The notes below the pieces were generated by a model that was given only the letters and a program-made list of their open reading frames with translations, did no database searches and was not told the origin of the DNA. From an uncultured Prevotellaceae bacterium (lineage in GTDB: Bacteria > Bacteroidota > Bacteroidia > Bacteroidales > Bacteroidaceae): a stretch of 46,265 bases of DNA. The position numbers were made by a program, and so were the translations under genes. The stretch covers positions 1 through 46,265 of the forward strand of contig CALEPV010000095.1 of assembly GCA_937910905.1 (NCBI GenBank). The letters run 5' to 3'. Shown here piece by piece: positions 37,657 to 46,265 of this stretch; the first letter of the stretch is position 1; every line of letters begins with the position of its first letter.

Positions 37657-40587
37657 ATGCCAGTAAGATTAAATAAAGTGACCAAGGAGTGCAACGTAGG
37701 ACTGCAAACCGTTGTGAGCTTCTTGCAGAAGAAAGGCTTCGAGGATGTTGAGGCCAATCCCAATGCCAGTATAACAGATGAGCAGTACAGCCTCGTGCAG
37801 GCAGAGTTCAACAAGGACAAGGGTGTGCGTTCGCAGGCACAGCAGATCTCGTCGCAGCGCCGCACGAAGGACAAGAAGGAGACCATAGTGCTGACCGATA
37901 GCGGCAAGGCTCTGCCACTGACTGAGGTGCAGAAGCCCAAGTTCGTGGGCAAGATAGACCTCGACAGCAAGGGCAATCCTGTACAGCCCAAGCCGACAGA
38001 GATTCCAAAGCCTGCTGCAGAGCCGAAGCCTGCTGCAGAGGCAGAGCCAGCCAAGCCAGAGGCTCCAGCACCAGCCAAGCCAGCAGAGTCAGAGGTGAAG
38101 GCCGAGCCAGCCGAGCAGCAGCAGACATTAGAGCCTGCAGCTGCCAGTGTGCCTGCTGAGGCGCCACAGAAGCCTGCTGCTGAGGCGCCAGTCGCACCTC
38201 AGCCCAAGGCAGAGCCTGTGCAGACGAAGGCAGCTGAGTCTGCCAAGCCCGCACCCGCCGCAGAGCCCGCACCACGCAAGTCCAAGGCGCAGCAGGTGAT
38301 AGGTGAGGAGGTAGACGGTGTGTTCCGCCTGGCCACACCGCGCGAGCCTGCGCTGAACCTGAAGATACAGGGCCACATAGACCTCGACTCGCTCAACCAG
38401 AGCACTCGCCCGACACGCAACAAGAAGCGGAAGAAGAGCAATAGCGCTGCCGCAGCTACAGCCAACGCACAGGTCGGCGGCCAGCGCAACGGCCAGGGCA
38501 AGAAGAAAGGTGAGCGCGTTGACATCAAGGCCGAGGCAGCCAAGGTGGCAAGCCAGCAGGGTGGCAAGCGCAACAAGGGAGGCAACAATAACAACCAGCA
38601 GCCGTCGGCCAAGCAGGGCGAGGGGCGCAACCGCAAGCGCAAGAACCAGCCGCAGGAGCCGGTACTGGTGGCAGAGCAAAGTGATGAGGACGTTGCAAAA
38701 CAGGTACGCGAGACCTTGGCACGCCTCACAGCAGGTAAGAACCAGGCCTTCGGTAAGGGTGCCAAGTACCGTCGTGAGAAGCGCGACAACATACGTGCTG
38801 GCCTGGAGCATGAGCTTGAAGAGCAGGAGAGAGAGTCCAAGATACTGAAGCTGACCGAGTTCGTGACAGCCAACGAGCTGGCCACGATGATGGATGTGCC
38901 TGTGACTAAGGTTATCGGTACCTGCATGAGCCTGGGCATCATGGTCAGCATCAACCAGCGTATGGACAAGGAGACGATCGACCTCGTGGCCGACGAGTTT
39001 GGTTTCCAGACAGAGTTCGTGAGCGCCGATGTCAGCGAGGCTATCAATGAGGAAGCCGATGATGAGGCCGACCTGCAGCCCCGCGCACCAATCGTGACTG
39101 TGATGGGCCACGTGGACCACGGCAAGACCTCGCTGCTCGACTATATACGCAAGACAAATGTCATCGCAGGTGAGGCCGGTGGAATCACACAGCACATCGG
39201 TGCCTACAACGTGAAGCTCGACGACGGACGTCACATCACCTTCCTCGATACACCTGGTCACGAGGCATTCACCGCAATGCGTGCCCGTGGTGCGCAGGTG
39301 ACCGACGTAGCCATCATCATCATAGCAGCCGACGACGACATCATGCCTCAGACCAAGGAGGCCATCAACCACGCCGTGGCTGCAGGCGTGCCCATAGTGT
39401 TCGCCATCAACAAGATAGACAAGCCAGCCGCCAACCCCGAGAAGATCAAGGAGCATCTGGCACAGATGAACTTCCTCGTTGAGGACTGGGGCGGAAAGTA
39501 TCAGAGCCAGGACATCAGCGCCAAGAAGGGTATGGGCGTGCCTGAACTGATGGAGAAGGTGCTGCTCGAGGCCGAGATGCTTGACCTGAAGGCCAACCCG
39601 AACCGCAAGGCCACAGGTAGCATCATCGAGTCGTCGCTCGACAAGGGACGCGGCTATGTGGCCACGGTGCTATGCTCCAACGGTACGCTCCATGTGGGCG
39701 ACATCCTGCTGGCAGGCACCAACTACGGTCGCATCAAGGCTATGTTCAACGAGCGCGGACAGCGCATCAAGGAGATTGGCCCCGCCCAGGCAGCCACCAT
39801 CCTTGGTCTCAATGGCGCCCCGCAGGCCGGCGACACCTTCCACGTGATGGACAGCGACCAGGAGGCGCGCGAGATAGCCACCAAGCGCGAGCAGCTGGCA
39901 CGCGAGCAGGGTCTGCGCACGCAGAAGATACTGACCCTCGACGAGATAGGTCGTCGCATCGAGCAGGGCGGCTTCCAGGAGCTCAACGTCATCGTCAAGG
40001 GCGACGTGGACGGCTCCATCGAGGCACTGAGCGACTCGCTCATCAAGCTGTCTACCGACAAGATAGCCGTCAACGTGATACACAAGGCCGTCGGTCAGAT
40101 ATCCGAGAACGACGTATCGCTGGCTGCTGCATCGCAAGCCATCATCGTGGCCTTCCAGGTACGACCCTCGGCTCAGGCACGCAAGATTGCCGAGCAGCAG
40201 GGTGTGGAGATACGCACCTACAGCGTCATCTACGACGCCATCGAGGAGGTCAAGGAGGCTATGGAAGGCATGTTGGCACCGGAGCTGAAAGAAGAAGTGA
40301 CCGCTCAGCTCGAAGTGCGTCAGGTGTTCCACATCTCCAAGGTGGGCACTGTGGCAGGTGCTTACGTTGTGGATGGCAAGGTGAGCCGCAGCAACAAGGC
40401 TCGTGTCATTCGCGACGGCATCGTGATACATACTGGCAACATAGATGCCTTGAAGCGCTTCAAGGACGATGTCAAGGAAGTGAACACCAACTTCGAATGC
40501 GGTATATCACTGGTCAACTACTCCGACATACGCGAAGGCGATACCATCGAGACCTTCCAAGAAATAGAGATAAAGGCCAAACTGTAA
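37657..40587 (+). CDS. infB: Translation initiation factor IF-2
   Basis: A 976-residue GTPase that places initiator tRNA on the 30S subunit and promotes subunit joining. The N-terminal IF2N-like helix (VRLNKVTKECNVGLQTVVSFLQKKGFEDVEANPNA) is followed by a long low-complexity linker rich in Pro, Ala, Glu and Lys (about 105-240), then a basic Asn/Gln/Lys region. The G domain has MGHVDHGKTS (G1, about 483-492), DTPGHEAF (G3) and NKID (G4). C-terminal domains II-IV close with VSRSNKARVIRDGIVIHTGNIDALKRFKDDVKEV. Length is typical of Bacteroidetes IF-2. The cvpA-like gene begins at the base after its stop. Confidence 0.97.
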   Translation: MPVRLNKVTKECNVGLQTVVSFLQKKGFEDVEANPNASITDEQYSLVQAEFNKDKGVRSQAQQISSQRRTKDKKETIVLTDSGKALPLTEVQKPKFVGKIDLDSKGNPVQPKPTEIPKPAAEPKPAAEAEPAKPEAPAPAKPAESEVKAEPAEQQQTLEPAAASVPAEAPQKPAAEAPVAPQPKAEPVQTKAAESAKPAPAAEPAPRKSKAQQVIGEEVDGVFRLATPREPALNLKIQGHIDLDSLNQSTRPTRNKKRKKSNSAAAATANAQVGGQRNGQGKKKGERVDIKAEAAKVASQQGGKRNKGGNNNNQQPSAKQGEGRNRKRKNQPQEPVLVAEQSDEDVAKQVRETLARLTAGKNQAFGKGAKYRREKRDNIRAGLEHELEEQERESKILKLTEFVTANELATMMDVPVTKVIGTCMSLGIMVSINQRMDKETIDLVADEFGFQTEFVSADVSEAINEEADDEADLQPRAPIVTVMGHVDHGKTSLLDYIRKTNVIAGEAGGITQHIGAYNVKLDDGRHITFLDTPGHEAFTAMRARGAQVTDVAIIIIAADDDIMPQTKEAINHAVAAGVPIVFAINKIDKPAANPEKIKEHLAQMNFLVEDWGGKYQSQDISAKKGMGVPELMEKVLLEAEMLDLKANPNRKATGSIIESSLDKGRGYVATVLCSNGTLHVGDILLAGTNYGRIKAMFNERGQRIKEIGPAQAATILGLNGAPQAGDTFHVMDSDQEAREIATKREQLAREQGLRTQKILTLDEIGRRIEQGGFQELNVIVKGDVDGSIEALSDSLIKLSTDKIAVNVIHKAVGQISENDVSLAAASQAIIVAFQVRPSAQARKIAEQQGVEIRTYSVIYDAIEEVKEAMEGMLAPELKEEVTAQLEVRQVFHISKVGTVAGAYVVDGKVSRSNKARVIRDGIVIHTGNIDALKRFKDDVKEVNTNFECGISLVNYSDIREGDTIETFQEIEIKAKL

Positions 40588-41067
40588 ATGAACGGTTATG
40601 ATATCCTGTTCATCCTAGCCCTCATCTGGGGAGCATGGATGGGTTGGCACAAGGGATTCGTGCAAGTACTGTTCGGCTTTATCGGCTTGGCCGTGGGCCT
40701 ATATTTGGCACAGATGTTCTACGAGCGTGCTGGCTATCTGATAGCTCCGCGTCTCGGTACATCGCCAACCATCAGCAGTATTCTGGCATTCGTGGGCATC
40801 TGGCTCGGAGTACCTATACTGCTATGGGTGGCCAGTAGCCTGATTACGGGCCTGTTTAAACTTGTCAAGTTGGGCAGCGTCAACCGGATGGCCGGCTGTC
40901 TGCTCAGCGTAGCCAAGTACGCGATACTGTTAGGTGTGCTCGCCAATGTACTGGCCATCACCCGCATTGCCACACCCGAAGCACAGCAGCGCTCACTCCT
41001 CTTCACACCGCTCAAGCAAACTACACAGTGGCTCTTCCAGCTTGCACAGTCGCAATGGCGGCAGTAG
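40588..41067 (+). CDS. CvpA-family membrane protein
   Basis: A 159-residue inner-membrane protein with four hydrophobic helices: YDILFILALIWGAWMGWHKGF, VQVLFGFIGLAVGLYLAQMFY, ISSILAFVGIWLGVPILLWVASSLITG and LLSVAKYAILLGVLANVLAI. The first two match the CvpA (colicin V production) family start, GxxxGWxxGF. It starts immediately after the infB stop and so is translationally linked. In Bacteroides-type genomes a CvpA gene sits between infB and sufB, as here. Family members affect envelope function; the exact role is unknown. Confidence 0.9.
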   Translation: MNGYDILFILALIWGAWMGWHKGFVQVLFGFIGLAVGLYLAQMFYERAGYLIAPRLGTSPTISSILAFVGIWLGVPILLWVASSLITGLFKLVKLGSVNRMAGCLLSVAKYAILLGVLANVLAITRIATPEAQQRSLLFTPLKQTTQWLFQLAQSQWRQ

Positions 41068-41129
41068 AAGCACTATTACTTGTGCGGTGCGGCCCGAGGC
41101 GGACAGAAGCAATTTTTTCATCTTTGCAG

Positions 41130-41137
41130 TATCTTTG
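41130..41137 (+). promoter_or_regulatory. Bacteroidetes -7 element for sufB
   Basis: TATCTTTG ends 24 bases before the sufB ATG at 41162. A second, imperfect CATCTTTG lies 11 bp upstream (41119-41126). Confidence 0.65.
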
Positions 41138-41161
41138 CAGCCGCATAAAAGAGCAAGACAG

Positions 41162-42628
41162 ATGCCTAAACAGGACAATAGCAATAACTCATTCGTGCGC
41201 TCTGTGGCGGAGAAGGCATATGAGTATGGCTTCACCACCGACGTGCATACCGACATTATAGACCGAGGATTGTCGGAGGAGGTAGTACGCCTCATCAGCA
41301 AGAAGAAGGGCGAGCCGGAATGGCTGCTCGACTTCCGCCTCAAGGCTTTCCGCCACTGGCAGACGATGGAACAGCCGTCGTGGGGCCACCTCGACATGCC
41401 CGACATCGACTATCAGGCCATATCCTACTATGCCGACCCGACACAAGGCAGGAAGAATGGGCCAAAGAGCGTAGATGAGATAGACCCCGAGCTGATGAAG
41501 ACCTTCGACAAACTGGGCGTTCCGCTTGAGGAACGCCTGGCGCTGAGCGGAGGCACAGCCGTTGACGCTGTTATGGACTCGGTGTCGGTCAAGACTACCC
41601 ACCGCGAGCTGCTGGCGCAGAAGGGCATCATCTTCAGTTCCATCAGCGAGGCTGTGCGCGAGCATCCCGACCTTGTGCAGCGTTATCTGGGCAGCGTAGT
41701 GCCCTACCGCGACAACTTCTTCGCCGCACTCAACAGTGCGGTGTTCTCCGACGGCTCATTCGTCTATATACCCAAGGGCGTGCGTTGCCCCATTGAGCTC
41801 AGCACCTACTTCCGCATCAACGCACGTGGCACAGGTCAGTTCGAGCGGACTCTCATTGTCTGCGACGAGGATGCCTACGTCAGCTATCTTGAAGGCTGCA
41901 CCGCCCCTATGCGCGACGAGAACCAGCTACATGCCGCCATTGTTGAGATTGTGATTGAGGCGCGCGGCGAGGTGAAGTACTCTACGGTGCAGAACTGGTA
42001 TCCCGGCGACGAGAACGGACGGGGCGGCGTGCTGAACCTCGTGACGAAGCGCGGCCTGCTGCGCGGCGAGCAGAGCAAGCTGTCGTGGACACAGGTTGAG
42101 ACGGGTTCGGCCATCACATGGAAGTACCCGTCGTGTGTGCTGGCAGGCGAAGGGTCGCAGGCCGAGTTCTACTCCGTGGCTGTGACAAACAATCAGCAGC
42201 AGGCCGACACCGGTACCAAGATGATACACCTCGCGCCCAACACCCACAGCACCATCATCAGCAAAGGTATCTCTGCCGGCCGCTCGCAGAACGCCTACCG
42301 TGGCCTGGTGCGCGTGGCTCCGAAGGCCGAGAACGCCCGCAACTACTCGTCGTGCGACAGCCTGCTGCTCGGCAGCAACTGCGGTGCCCATACCTTCCCC
42401 TACATGGATGTCCAGAACCCTACAGCCGTTATAGAGCACGAAGCTACCACCAGCAAGATCAGCGAGGACCAGCTGTTCTACTGCCAGCAGCGAGGCATCA
42501 ATAGCGAGAAAGCCGTGAGCCTCATAGTCAACGGCTATGCTAAGGAAGTACTGTCAAAACTCCCCTTCGAATTCGGCGTGGAAGCCGAGAAGCTCCTCAG
42601 CGTATCGCTGGAGGGCTGCGTGGGGTGA
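41162..42628 (+). CDS. sufB: Fe-S cluster scaffold protein SufB
   Basis: A 488-residue subunit of the SufBCD iron-sulfur assembly scaffold. The ATG at 41162 follows the promoter and gives MPKQDNSNNSFVRSVAEKAYEYGF; the open frame extends upstream into cvpA and is rejected. The typical core is seen in AALNSAVFSDGSFVYIPKGVRCPIELSTYFRINA, RTLIVCDEDAYVSYLEGCTAPMRDENQLHAAIVEI, VQNWYPGDENGRGGVLNLVTKRG and GSNCGAHTFPYMDVQNPTAVIEHEATTSKISEDQLFYCQQRGI, including the conserved C-terminal cysteines and the EHEAxxSKI stretch. sufC, sufD and sufS do not follow: the next gene is a TonB-dependent receptor. Confidence 0.96.
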   Translation: MPKQDNSNNSFVRSVAEKAYEYGFTTDVHTDIIDRGLSEEVVRLISKKKGEPEWLLDFRLKAFRHWQTMEQPSWGHLDMPDIDYQAISYYADPTQGRKNGPKSVDEIDPELMKTFDKLGVPLEERLALSGGTAVDAVMDSVSVKTTHRELLAQKGIIFSSISEAVREHPDLVQRYLGSVVPYRDNFFAALNSAVFSDGSFVYIPKGVRCPIELSTYFRINARGTGQFERTLIVCDEDAYVSYLEGCTAPMRDENQLHAAIVEIVIEARGEVKYSTVQNWYPGDENGRGGVLNLVTKRGLLRGEQSKLSWTQVETGSAITWKYPSCVLAGEGSQAEFYSVAVTNNQQQADTGTKMIHLAPNTHSTIISKGISAGRSQNAYRGLVRVAPKAENARNYSSCDSLLLGSNCGAHTFPYMDVQNPTAVIEHEATTSKISEDQLFYCQQRGINSEKAVSLIVNGYAKEVLSKLPFEFGVEAEKLLSVSLEGCVG

Positions 42629-42670
42629 TATTCATCATTATCTATTAACCCTTTAATCAACAAACGACAC

Positions 42671-44746
42671 ATGTACAACAATCAGACCTTGTGCAGTAGT
42701 GCTGCTGCGGTGACGTTCCACCGCTTCAGCCATGCAGGGTATGCTGTGTTTGCCAGTTTGAATCGCGAGGTGCGCATAGGCGTGCTGACCGTTGCAATGC
42801 TGGGCAGTGTGCATCTGGCTAAGGCAGATGTAGCCACTCGCAACCCTGATCTCAACCCATCGTCCGACACAGAAGAGCTGACTGATGACCGCGAACTGGA
42901 TGCGGTGACCGTAGCCGGCACGTTGGCACCATTGACCCAGCTTCAGTCGGCACGTATTGTAAGCGTAATCAGTCGAGCGCAAATCGAGGCGACAGCGGCG
43001 CAGACCGTCAATGACCTCTTGAAGCTAGCCGTGGGCGTAGATGTCCGGCAGCGCGGCGGCTTTGGTATTCAGACGGACATCAGTATAGACGGAGGCACAT
43101 TCGACCAAATCACCATTCTGCTAAATGGCCTCAACATAAGCAATCCACATACCGGGCACCTGGCAGCAGATTTCCCTGTGAGCATCAGCGATATAGAGCG
43201 CATCGAGATTCTCGAAGGTGCAGCCTCGCGTGTATATGGCGCATCAGCCTTTGGCGGAGCCATCAACATTGTGACGCGTAGTGGCGAACCTACCAATGTC
43301 GAGGTCGGGTTTCAAGGCGGCAGCTACGGCACAGCAGGAGCTGATGGGCGCGTAGGAATCAAGTCGGGACGATTCGCATCGAGCATCTCCGGCACATGGC
43401 AGCGCTCCGACGGCGCAACGCTGAACAGTGACTTTAATCGCGGCAATGCCTACCTGCAGGCGGCATGGAACGATGATGACTATCGCATAGACCTACAGGG
43501 CGGATGGAGCGGCAAGAGCTACGGTGCCAATACATTCTACAGCGCAGCCTACCCCGACCAATACGAGCGCAACAACCGCTTCATGCTGAACCTTGGAGCA
43601 GAGACAAAGGGCTGTTTCCACTTGCACCCCGAAGTGTTCTGGATACGCTCGACCGACAACTTCGAGCTGATACGGGCCAGCACCGTAGGCGAGAACTTCC
43701 ATATTACCGACGTGTATGGTAGCCGCGTAGGTGCCGACTTCAGCTGGGCTGCAGGACACACGGCTATGAGTGCTGAGCTGCGCGAAGAGGAGATATACAG
43801 CACCAGCCTCGGCCTGCCCATGGACGAGCACCAGTACCTCAGAGTGCATGGCGAGGACTATACATTCTACACCCGCCACGATGAACGTACCAACTATGCG
43901 CTGAGCCTGGAGCACAACATATTGCTGGACCACTGGACTATCAGCGGCGGTTTGCTGGCCAACAAGAACACACGCTTTGACTCACACTTCAAGCTCTATC
44001 CCGGCGTTGACATAGCCTACACCCCCACCGCTGCATGGCGACTGTTTGCGTCCTACAACAAGGGCTTCCGTCTGCCCACGTTCACCGACCTCTATTATAA
44101 AAGCCCGACGCATGAGGGCAACATCGGTATGCGTGCAGAGGTGAGCCACAGCTTCCAGCTTGGCGCAAAGTGGCAGACGGCACTGGCCAACGGCCGCTGG
44201 ACAACCACAGCCAAGGGCTTCTATCATCGCGGTTCGAGAATGATTGACTGGGTGATGTACGCTGCCGACGATGTGTTCCACAGCGCTAACTTCGACCTAG
44301 ACAACATGGGCGCACAGCTGGACACACGATGGACGGCCAATGACCGCAGCAGTTACCTGCAGGGTATCAGTCTTTGCTACACATATATGTACCAGCACCG
44401 CAGGGACAAGGCCGACATCTATAAGTCCAACTACGCGATGGAATACCTGCGCCACAAGCTGGTGGCCACGCTGGACCACCGCATAGTGTCCCGCCTTGCG
44501 GCATCGTGGACGCTGCGCTGGCAGGACCGTATGGGCAGCTATATAAAATATGAGAATGCCACAAACACGGGACAGCTGGTCAGCTACTCGCCATATGCTA
44601 CGCTCGATGTCAAGCTGCGCTGGACGAAACCGAACTACGAACTGTGGTGCGAGGCTACGAACATCACCGACCATACCTACTACGACCTTGGCAACATCCC
44701 ACAGCCCGGCCTGATGGTCCTCGCCGGTCTGCGCCTCAAGTTCTGA
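42671..44746 (+). CDS. TonB-dependent outer-membrane receptor
   Basis: A 691-residue receptor. The N-terminus is extended: about 35 polar/aromatic residues (FHRFSHAGYAVFASLNREVRIGVLTV) precede the hydrophobic core and the AKA-D cleavage region near residue 53. A plug domain follows (about 75-200): ELDAVTVAGTLAP (TonB-box-like area), DLLKLAVGVDVRQRGGFGIQTDISIDGG, DIERIEILEGAASRVYGASAFGGAINIVTRSG. The rest is a 22-strand-type barrel ending GLRLKF with terminal Phe. It resembles BtuB/FepA-type receptors, not SusC (no CNA-B start, about 690 instead of ~1000 residues), so a cofactor or metal chelate is the likelier ligand. No partner SusD or ABC genes are adjacent. The gap to sufB is 42 bp without a clear promoter. 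Confidence 0.92.
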   Translation: MYNNQTLCSSAAAVTFHRFSHAGYAVFASLNREVRIGVLTVAMLGSVHLAKADVATRNPDLNPSSDTEELTDDRELDAVTVAGTLAPLTQLQSARIVSVISRAQIEATAAQTVNDLLKLAVGVDVRQRGGFGIQTDISIDGGTFDQITILLNGLNISNPHTGHLAADFPVSISDIERIEILEGAASRVYGASAFGGAINIVTRSGEPTNVEVGFQGGSYGTAGADGRVGIKSGRFASSISGTWQRSDGATLNSDFNRGNAYLQAAWNDDDYRIDLQGGWSGKSYGANTFYSAAYPDQYERNNRFMLNLGAETKGCFHLHPEVFWIRSTDNFELIRASTVGENFHITDVYGSRVGADFSWAAGHTAMSAELREEEIYSTSLGLPMDEHQYLRVHGEDYTFYTRHDERTNYALSLEHNILLDHWTISGGLLANKNTRFDSHFKLYPGVDIAYTPTAAWRLFASYNKGFRLPTFTDLYYKSPTHEGNIGMRAEVSHSFQLGAKWQTALANGRWTTTAKGFYHRGSRMIDWVMYAADDVFHSANFDLDNMGAQLDTRWTANDRSSYLQGISLCYTYMYQHRRDKADIYKSNYAMEYLRHKLVATLDHRIVSRLAASWTLRWQDRMGSYIKYENATNTGQLVSYSPYATLDVKLRWTKPNYELWCEATNITDHTYYDLGNIPQPGLMVLAGLRLKF

Positions 44747-44748
44747 CC

Positions 44749-44768
44749 CTCACTGCTAATGCAGTGAG
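44749..44768 (+). terminator. Hairpin after the TonB-dependent receptor
   Basis: CTCACTGC and GCAGTGAG form a perfect 8-bp stem with a 4-nt loop TAAT, 2 bases after the stop. There is no T-run, so it is either a weak terminator or an mRNA 3'-end stabiliser. Confidence 0.5.
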
Positions 44769-44874
44769 ACACAGGCTGTTGCGAGCCGTCGGAAGACAAC
44801 GCCAAGAATATGACAATGAAACGACGTGCTGGTTAATTTGTCCCTCCGTGGTGCTCAATATGCCACATTATATG

Positions 44875-44882
44875 TAACTTTG
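44875..44882 (+). promoter_or_regulatory. Bacteroidetes -7 element for the PL11 gene
   Basis: TAACTTTG ends 25 bases before the ATG at 44908. Confidence 0.65.
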
Positions 44883-44907
44883 CGGCACAAAGACTAACTG
44901 ACTATAC

Positions 44908-46265
44908 ATGACAATGAAAACGATCATTCAGATTAAGCATGCGATGCCTGCTTTGCTGGCATTGCTATGCCTGATGGCTATCGAGACAGTGAGCGCACAG
45001 CGACTGCAGCAGCGCACAGGACGTGGAGTAGTGGCTGTGAGGAGAGGCGGCACAGACCGCACAGGCGATGGTGGCAGCGGCTCGCTCATATCATGGCGCA
45101 AGCTGGCTGAGGAGCCGGAGGGTACGACCTACAACGTCTATCGCCGTGCTGCTGGCAGCACCGACTACACCAAGGTGAATAGGACACCGCTGAAGGTGAC
45201 ATGCCTCTCGACCACTCTGGCGAATAACAACGAGTATGCTGTCACGGCCATTACTCCCGACGGAGTGGAGGGCGAGATGAGCGCACCATTCCTCTACAAG
45301 ACACAGACATGGGACAATGTATGGTTCAAGTTTGACTTCGACAACACAGTGTTGTCGCGCAATGACTACCGCACCAAGTATGTCTGGCCCATGGACCTTG
45401 ACGGCGACGGTGACGTGGATGCCTTGGTGACCGACCGCTTGTTTGCGGGTGCGGCTGAGACCGAGGAGAGCGAGAATATGGAGGACAATACCGCCACCAC
45501 CACGCACAAACTGCAAGCCTACCGTCTGGACGGCACTCTGCTCTGGACGGTTGACATGGGACCTAACGTGAATATCTGCGCCGGACAGAACGATATGGTG
45601 TTGGCTTACGACATCAATTGCGACGGCAGGTGCGAGGTCATAATTCGCTCCAGCGACGGCACACGCTTCTGGGACAAGCAGAACGAGACTTGGGGCAAGT
45701 ATGTTGGCGGCAGTACAACACCCGACATCGACAAGGACGGCATCACCGACTACCGCACACAGAGCCGCCGCAACCCGCCGTTCTACATATCGGTTATCGA
45801 CGGTGCCACTGGTGAGGAACTCACCTACACCGAGCTGAACTATGCGGAGCTTAGCGAGGGCAGCGGTGGCGATAACTACCGCCGTGACAACCGCGCCGAC
45901 TACAGGAGCTTCGGTTACGGCGCCATGGAGGGCCACTATGGTATAGCCTACCTCGATGGTATTCACCCGTCGCTCATCATGGAGTGTGAGGACCGCGACA
46001 CAGGCGGAGCCCACCACGGCTATATACTTACCTTCGACTATACCTGGGCGGCAGGGCAGCCTGCCAACTGGCATCATAGCCACACGTGGGTGCGCAATCC
46101 TATCCGCCCTTGGTGCGCTGAGTTCCACCAGATACGCATACTCGACAGCGACGGCGACGGCTGCGACGAGATGTGGGCTGGCGGCTACGGCGTGAACCCT
46201 GCCCAAAACCGATACACATCGACAGGGCTGGAGCATGGCGACCGCTTTGTGATTAGCGACATCGA
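44908..46265 (+). CDS. Rhamnogalacturonan lyase, PL11-like (3' end outside window)
   Basis: An open frame of 452 codons running off the window edge. A signal peptide (MKTIIQIKHAMPALLALLCLMAIETVSA-Q) is followed by the family start RTGRGVVAVRRGG and SLISWRKLAEEPEGTTYNVYRR, an Ig-like region, then VWFKFDF, YVWPMDLDGDGDVDALVTDR, GQNDMVLAYDINCDGRCEVIIRSSDGTRFWD and RILDSDGDGCDEMWAGGYGVN. The repeated DxDGDG calcium-binding motifs in a beta-propeller are characteristic of PL11 (YesW/YesX-type) rhamnogalacturonan lyases, which cleave the RG-I backbone of pectin by beta-elimination. ATG at 44914 is an alternative start. The 3' part is missing only because the window ends. Confidence 0.92.
   Translation, partial: MTMKTIIQIKHAMPALLALLCLMAIETVSAQRLQQRTGRGVVAVRRGGTDRTGDGGSGSLISWRKLAEEPEGTTYNVYRRAAGSTDYTKVNRTPLKVTCLSTTLANNNEYAVTAITPDGVEGEMSAPFLYKTQTWDNVWFKFDFDNTVLSRNDYRTKYVWPMDLDGDGDVDALVTDRLFAGAAETEESENMEDNTATTTHKLQAYRLDGTLLWTVDMGPNVNICAGQNDMVLAYDINCDGRCEVIIRSSDGTRFWDKQNETWGKYVGGSTTPDIDKDGITDYRTQSRRNPPFYISVIDGATGEELTYTELNYAELSEGSGGDNYRRDNRADYRSFGYGAMEGHYGIAYLDGIHPSLIMECEDRDTGGAHHGYILTFDYTWAAGQPANWHHSHTWVRNPIRPWCAEFHQIRILDSDGDGCDEMWAGGYGVNPAQNRYTSTGLEHGDRFVISDI

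Noticed and set aside
38128..39456. Long minus-strand open frame (442 codons)
   Set aside because: Antisense to infB, a certain gene; a Leu/His/Cys-rich shadow without domains.
45091..46236. Long minus-strand open frame (381 codons)
   Set aside because: It is antisense to the PL11 lyase, whose sense frame is full of family motifs. The antisense product is compositionally odd (Val/Ala/His-rich) and resembles nothing. GC-rich third positions create such shadows.

Overview
The window is a chromosomal piece of a Bacteroidales bacterium, probably Prevotellaceae or a near relative. Evidence: the Bacteroidetes -7 promoter element TAnnTTTG lies before most transcription units (13 copies listed); Shine-Dalgarno sequences are mostly absent; and there are Bacteroidetes-typical families (DUF4271, DUF3098, DUF5686, a TonB-dependent receptor, GH43 and PL11 enzymes, a Wza/Wzc pair). 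The DNA is fairly GC-rich and densely coding. No rRNA, tRNA, CRISPR, prophage or transposase gene was seen.

Layout. 1-2.6 kb: a sugar-kinase-like phosphotransferase converging on nhaA. 2.7-10.8 kb: surface polysaccharide genes (GT4, GT2, Wza-like lipoprotein, Wzc-like tyrosine kinase with a (Tyr-Gly)13 tail, Wzx-like flippase) interrupted by cysK; the flippase is cotranscribed with a SpmAB-like membrane protein. 12.5-15.3 kb: metK, a LOG-family hydrolase and a DUF4271 membrane protein. 15.4-22.7 kb: a tightly overlapping housekeeping operon, miaB-ftsX-DUF3098-uppP-truB-queA-[folK-ribF fusion]-CPBP protease. 23.3-25.5 kb: thiL-lpxK. 31.1-25.5 kb (minus strand): an apparent operon of a DUF5686 outer-membrane protein, a P-loop GTPase, a membrane-anchored protein that may be its partner, and an Ala/Gln-rich lipoprotein. 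31.2-33.9 kb: GH43 glycosidase and nitroreductase. 33.9-35.6 kb: a MITE-like element, a frameshifted small gene and a GIY-YIG protein. 35.7-42.6 kb: rimP-nusA-infB-cvpA and sufB. 42.7 kb to the end: a TonB-dependent receptor and the 5' part of a PL11 rhamnogalacturonan lyase.

The most unusual signal is non-coding. Four intergenic arrays (near 1.2, 12.2, 23.1 and 35.6 kb) are made of short CA-N6-TG palindromes repeated at exactly 22 bp from centre to centre. The six central bases differ between most arrays but are similar within each. Other points of note: a 38-bp dyad with the -7 element of the polysaccharide-export promoter exactly in its loop; a 165-bp MITE with 37-bp inverted ends and a TAA target duplication that coincides with a stop codon, plus a truncated inverted copy 10.6 kb away; a FolK-RibF fusion with no ATG start, placed directly after a heptamer repeat; and the GTPase plus membrane-partner operon, the best candidate here for an undescribed protein system.
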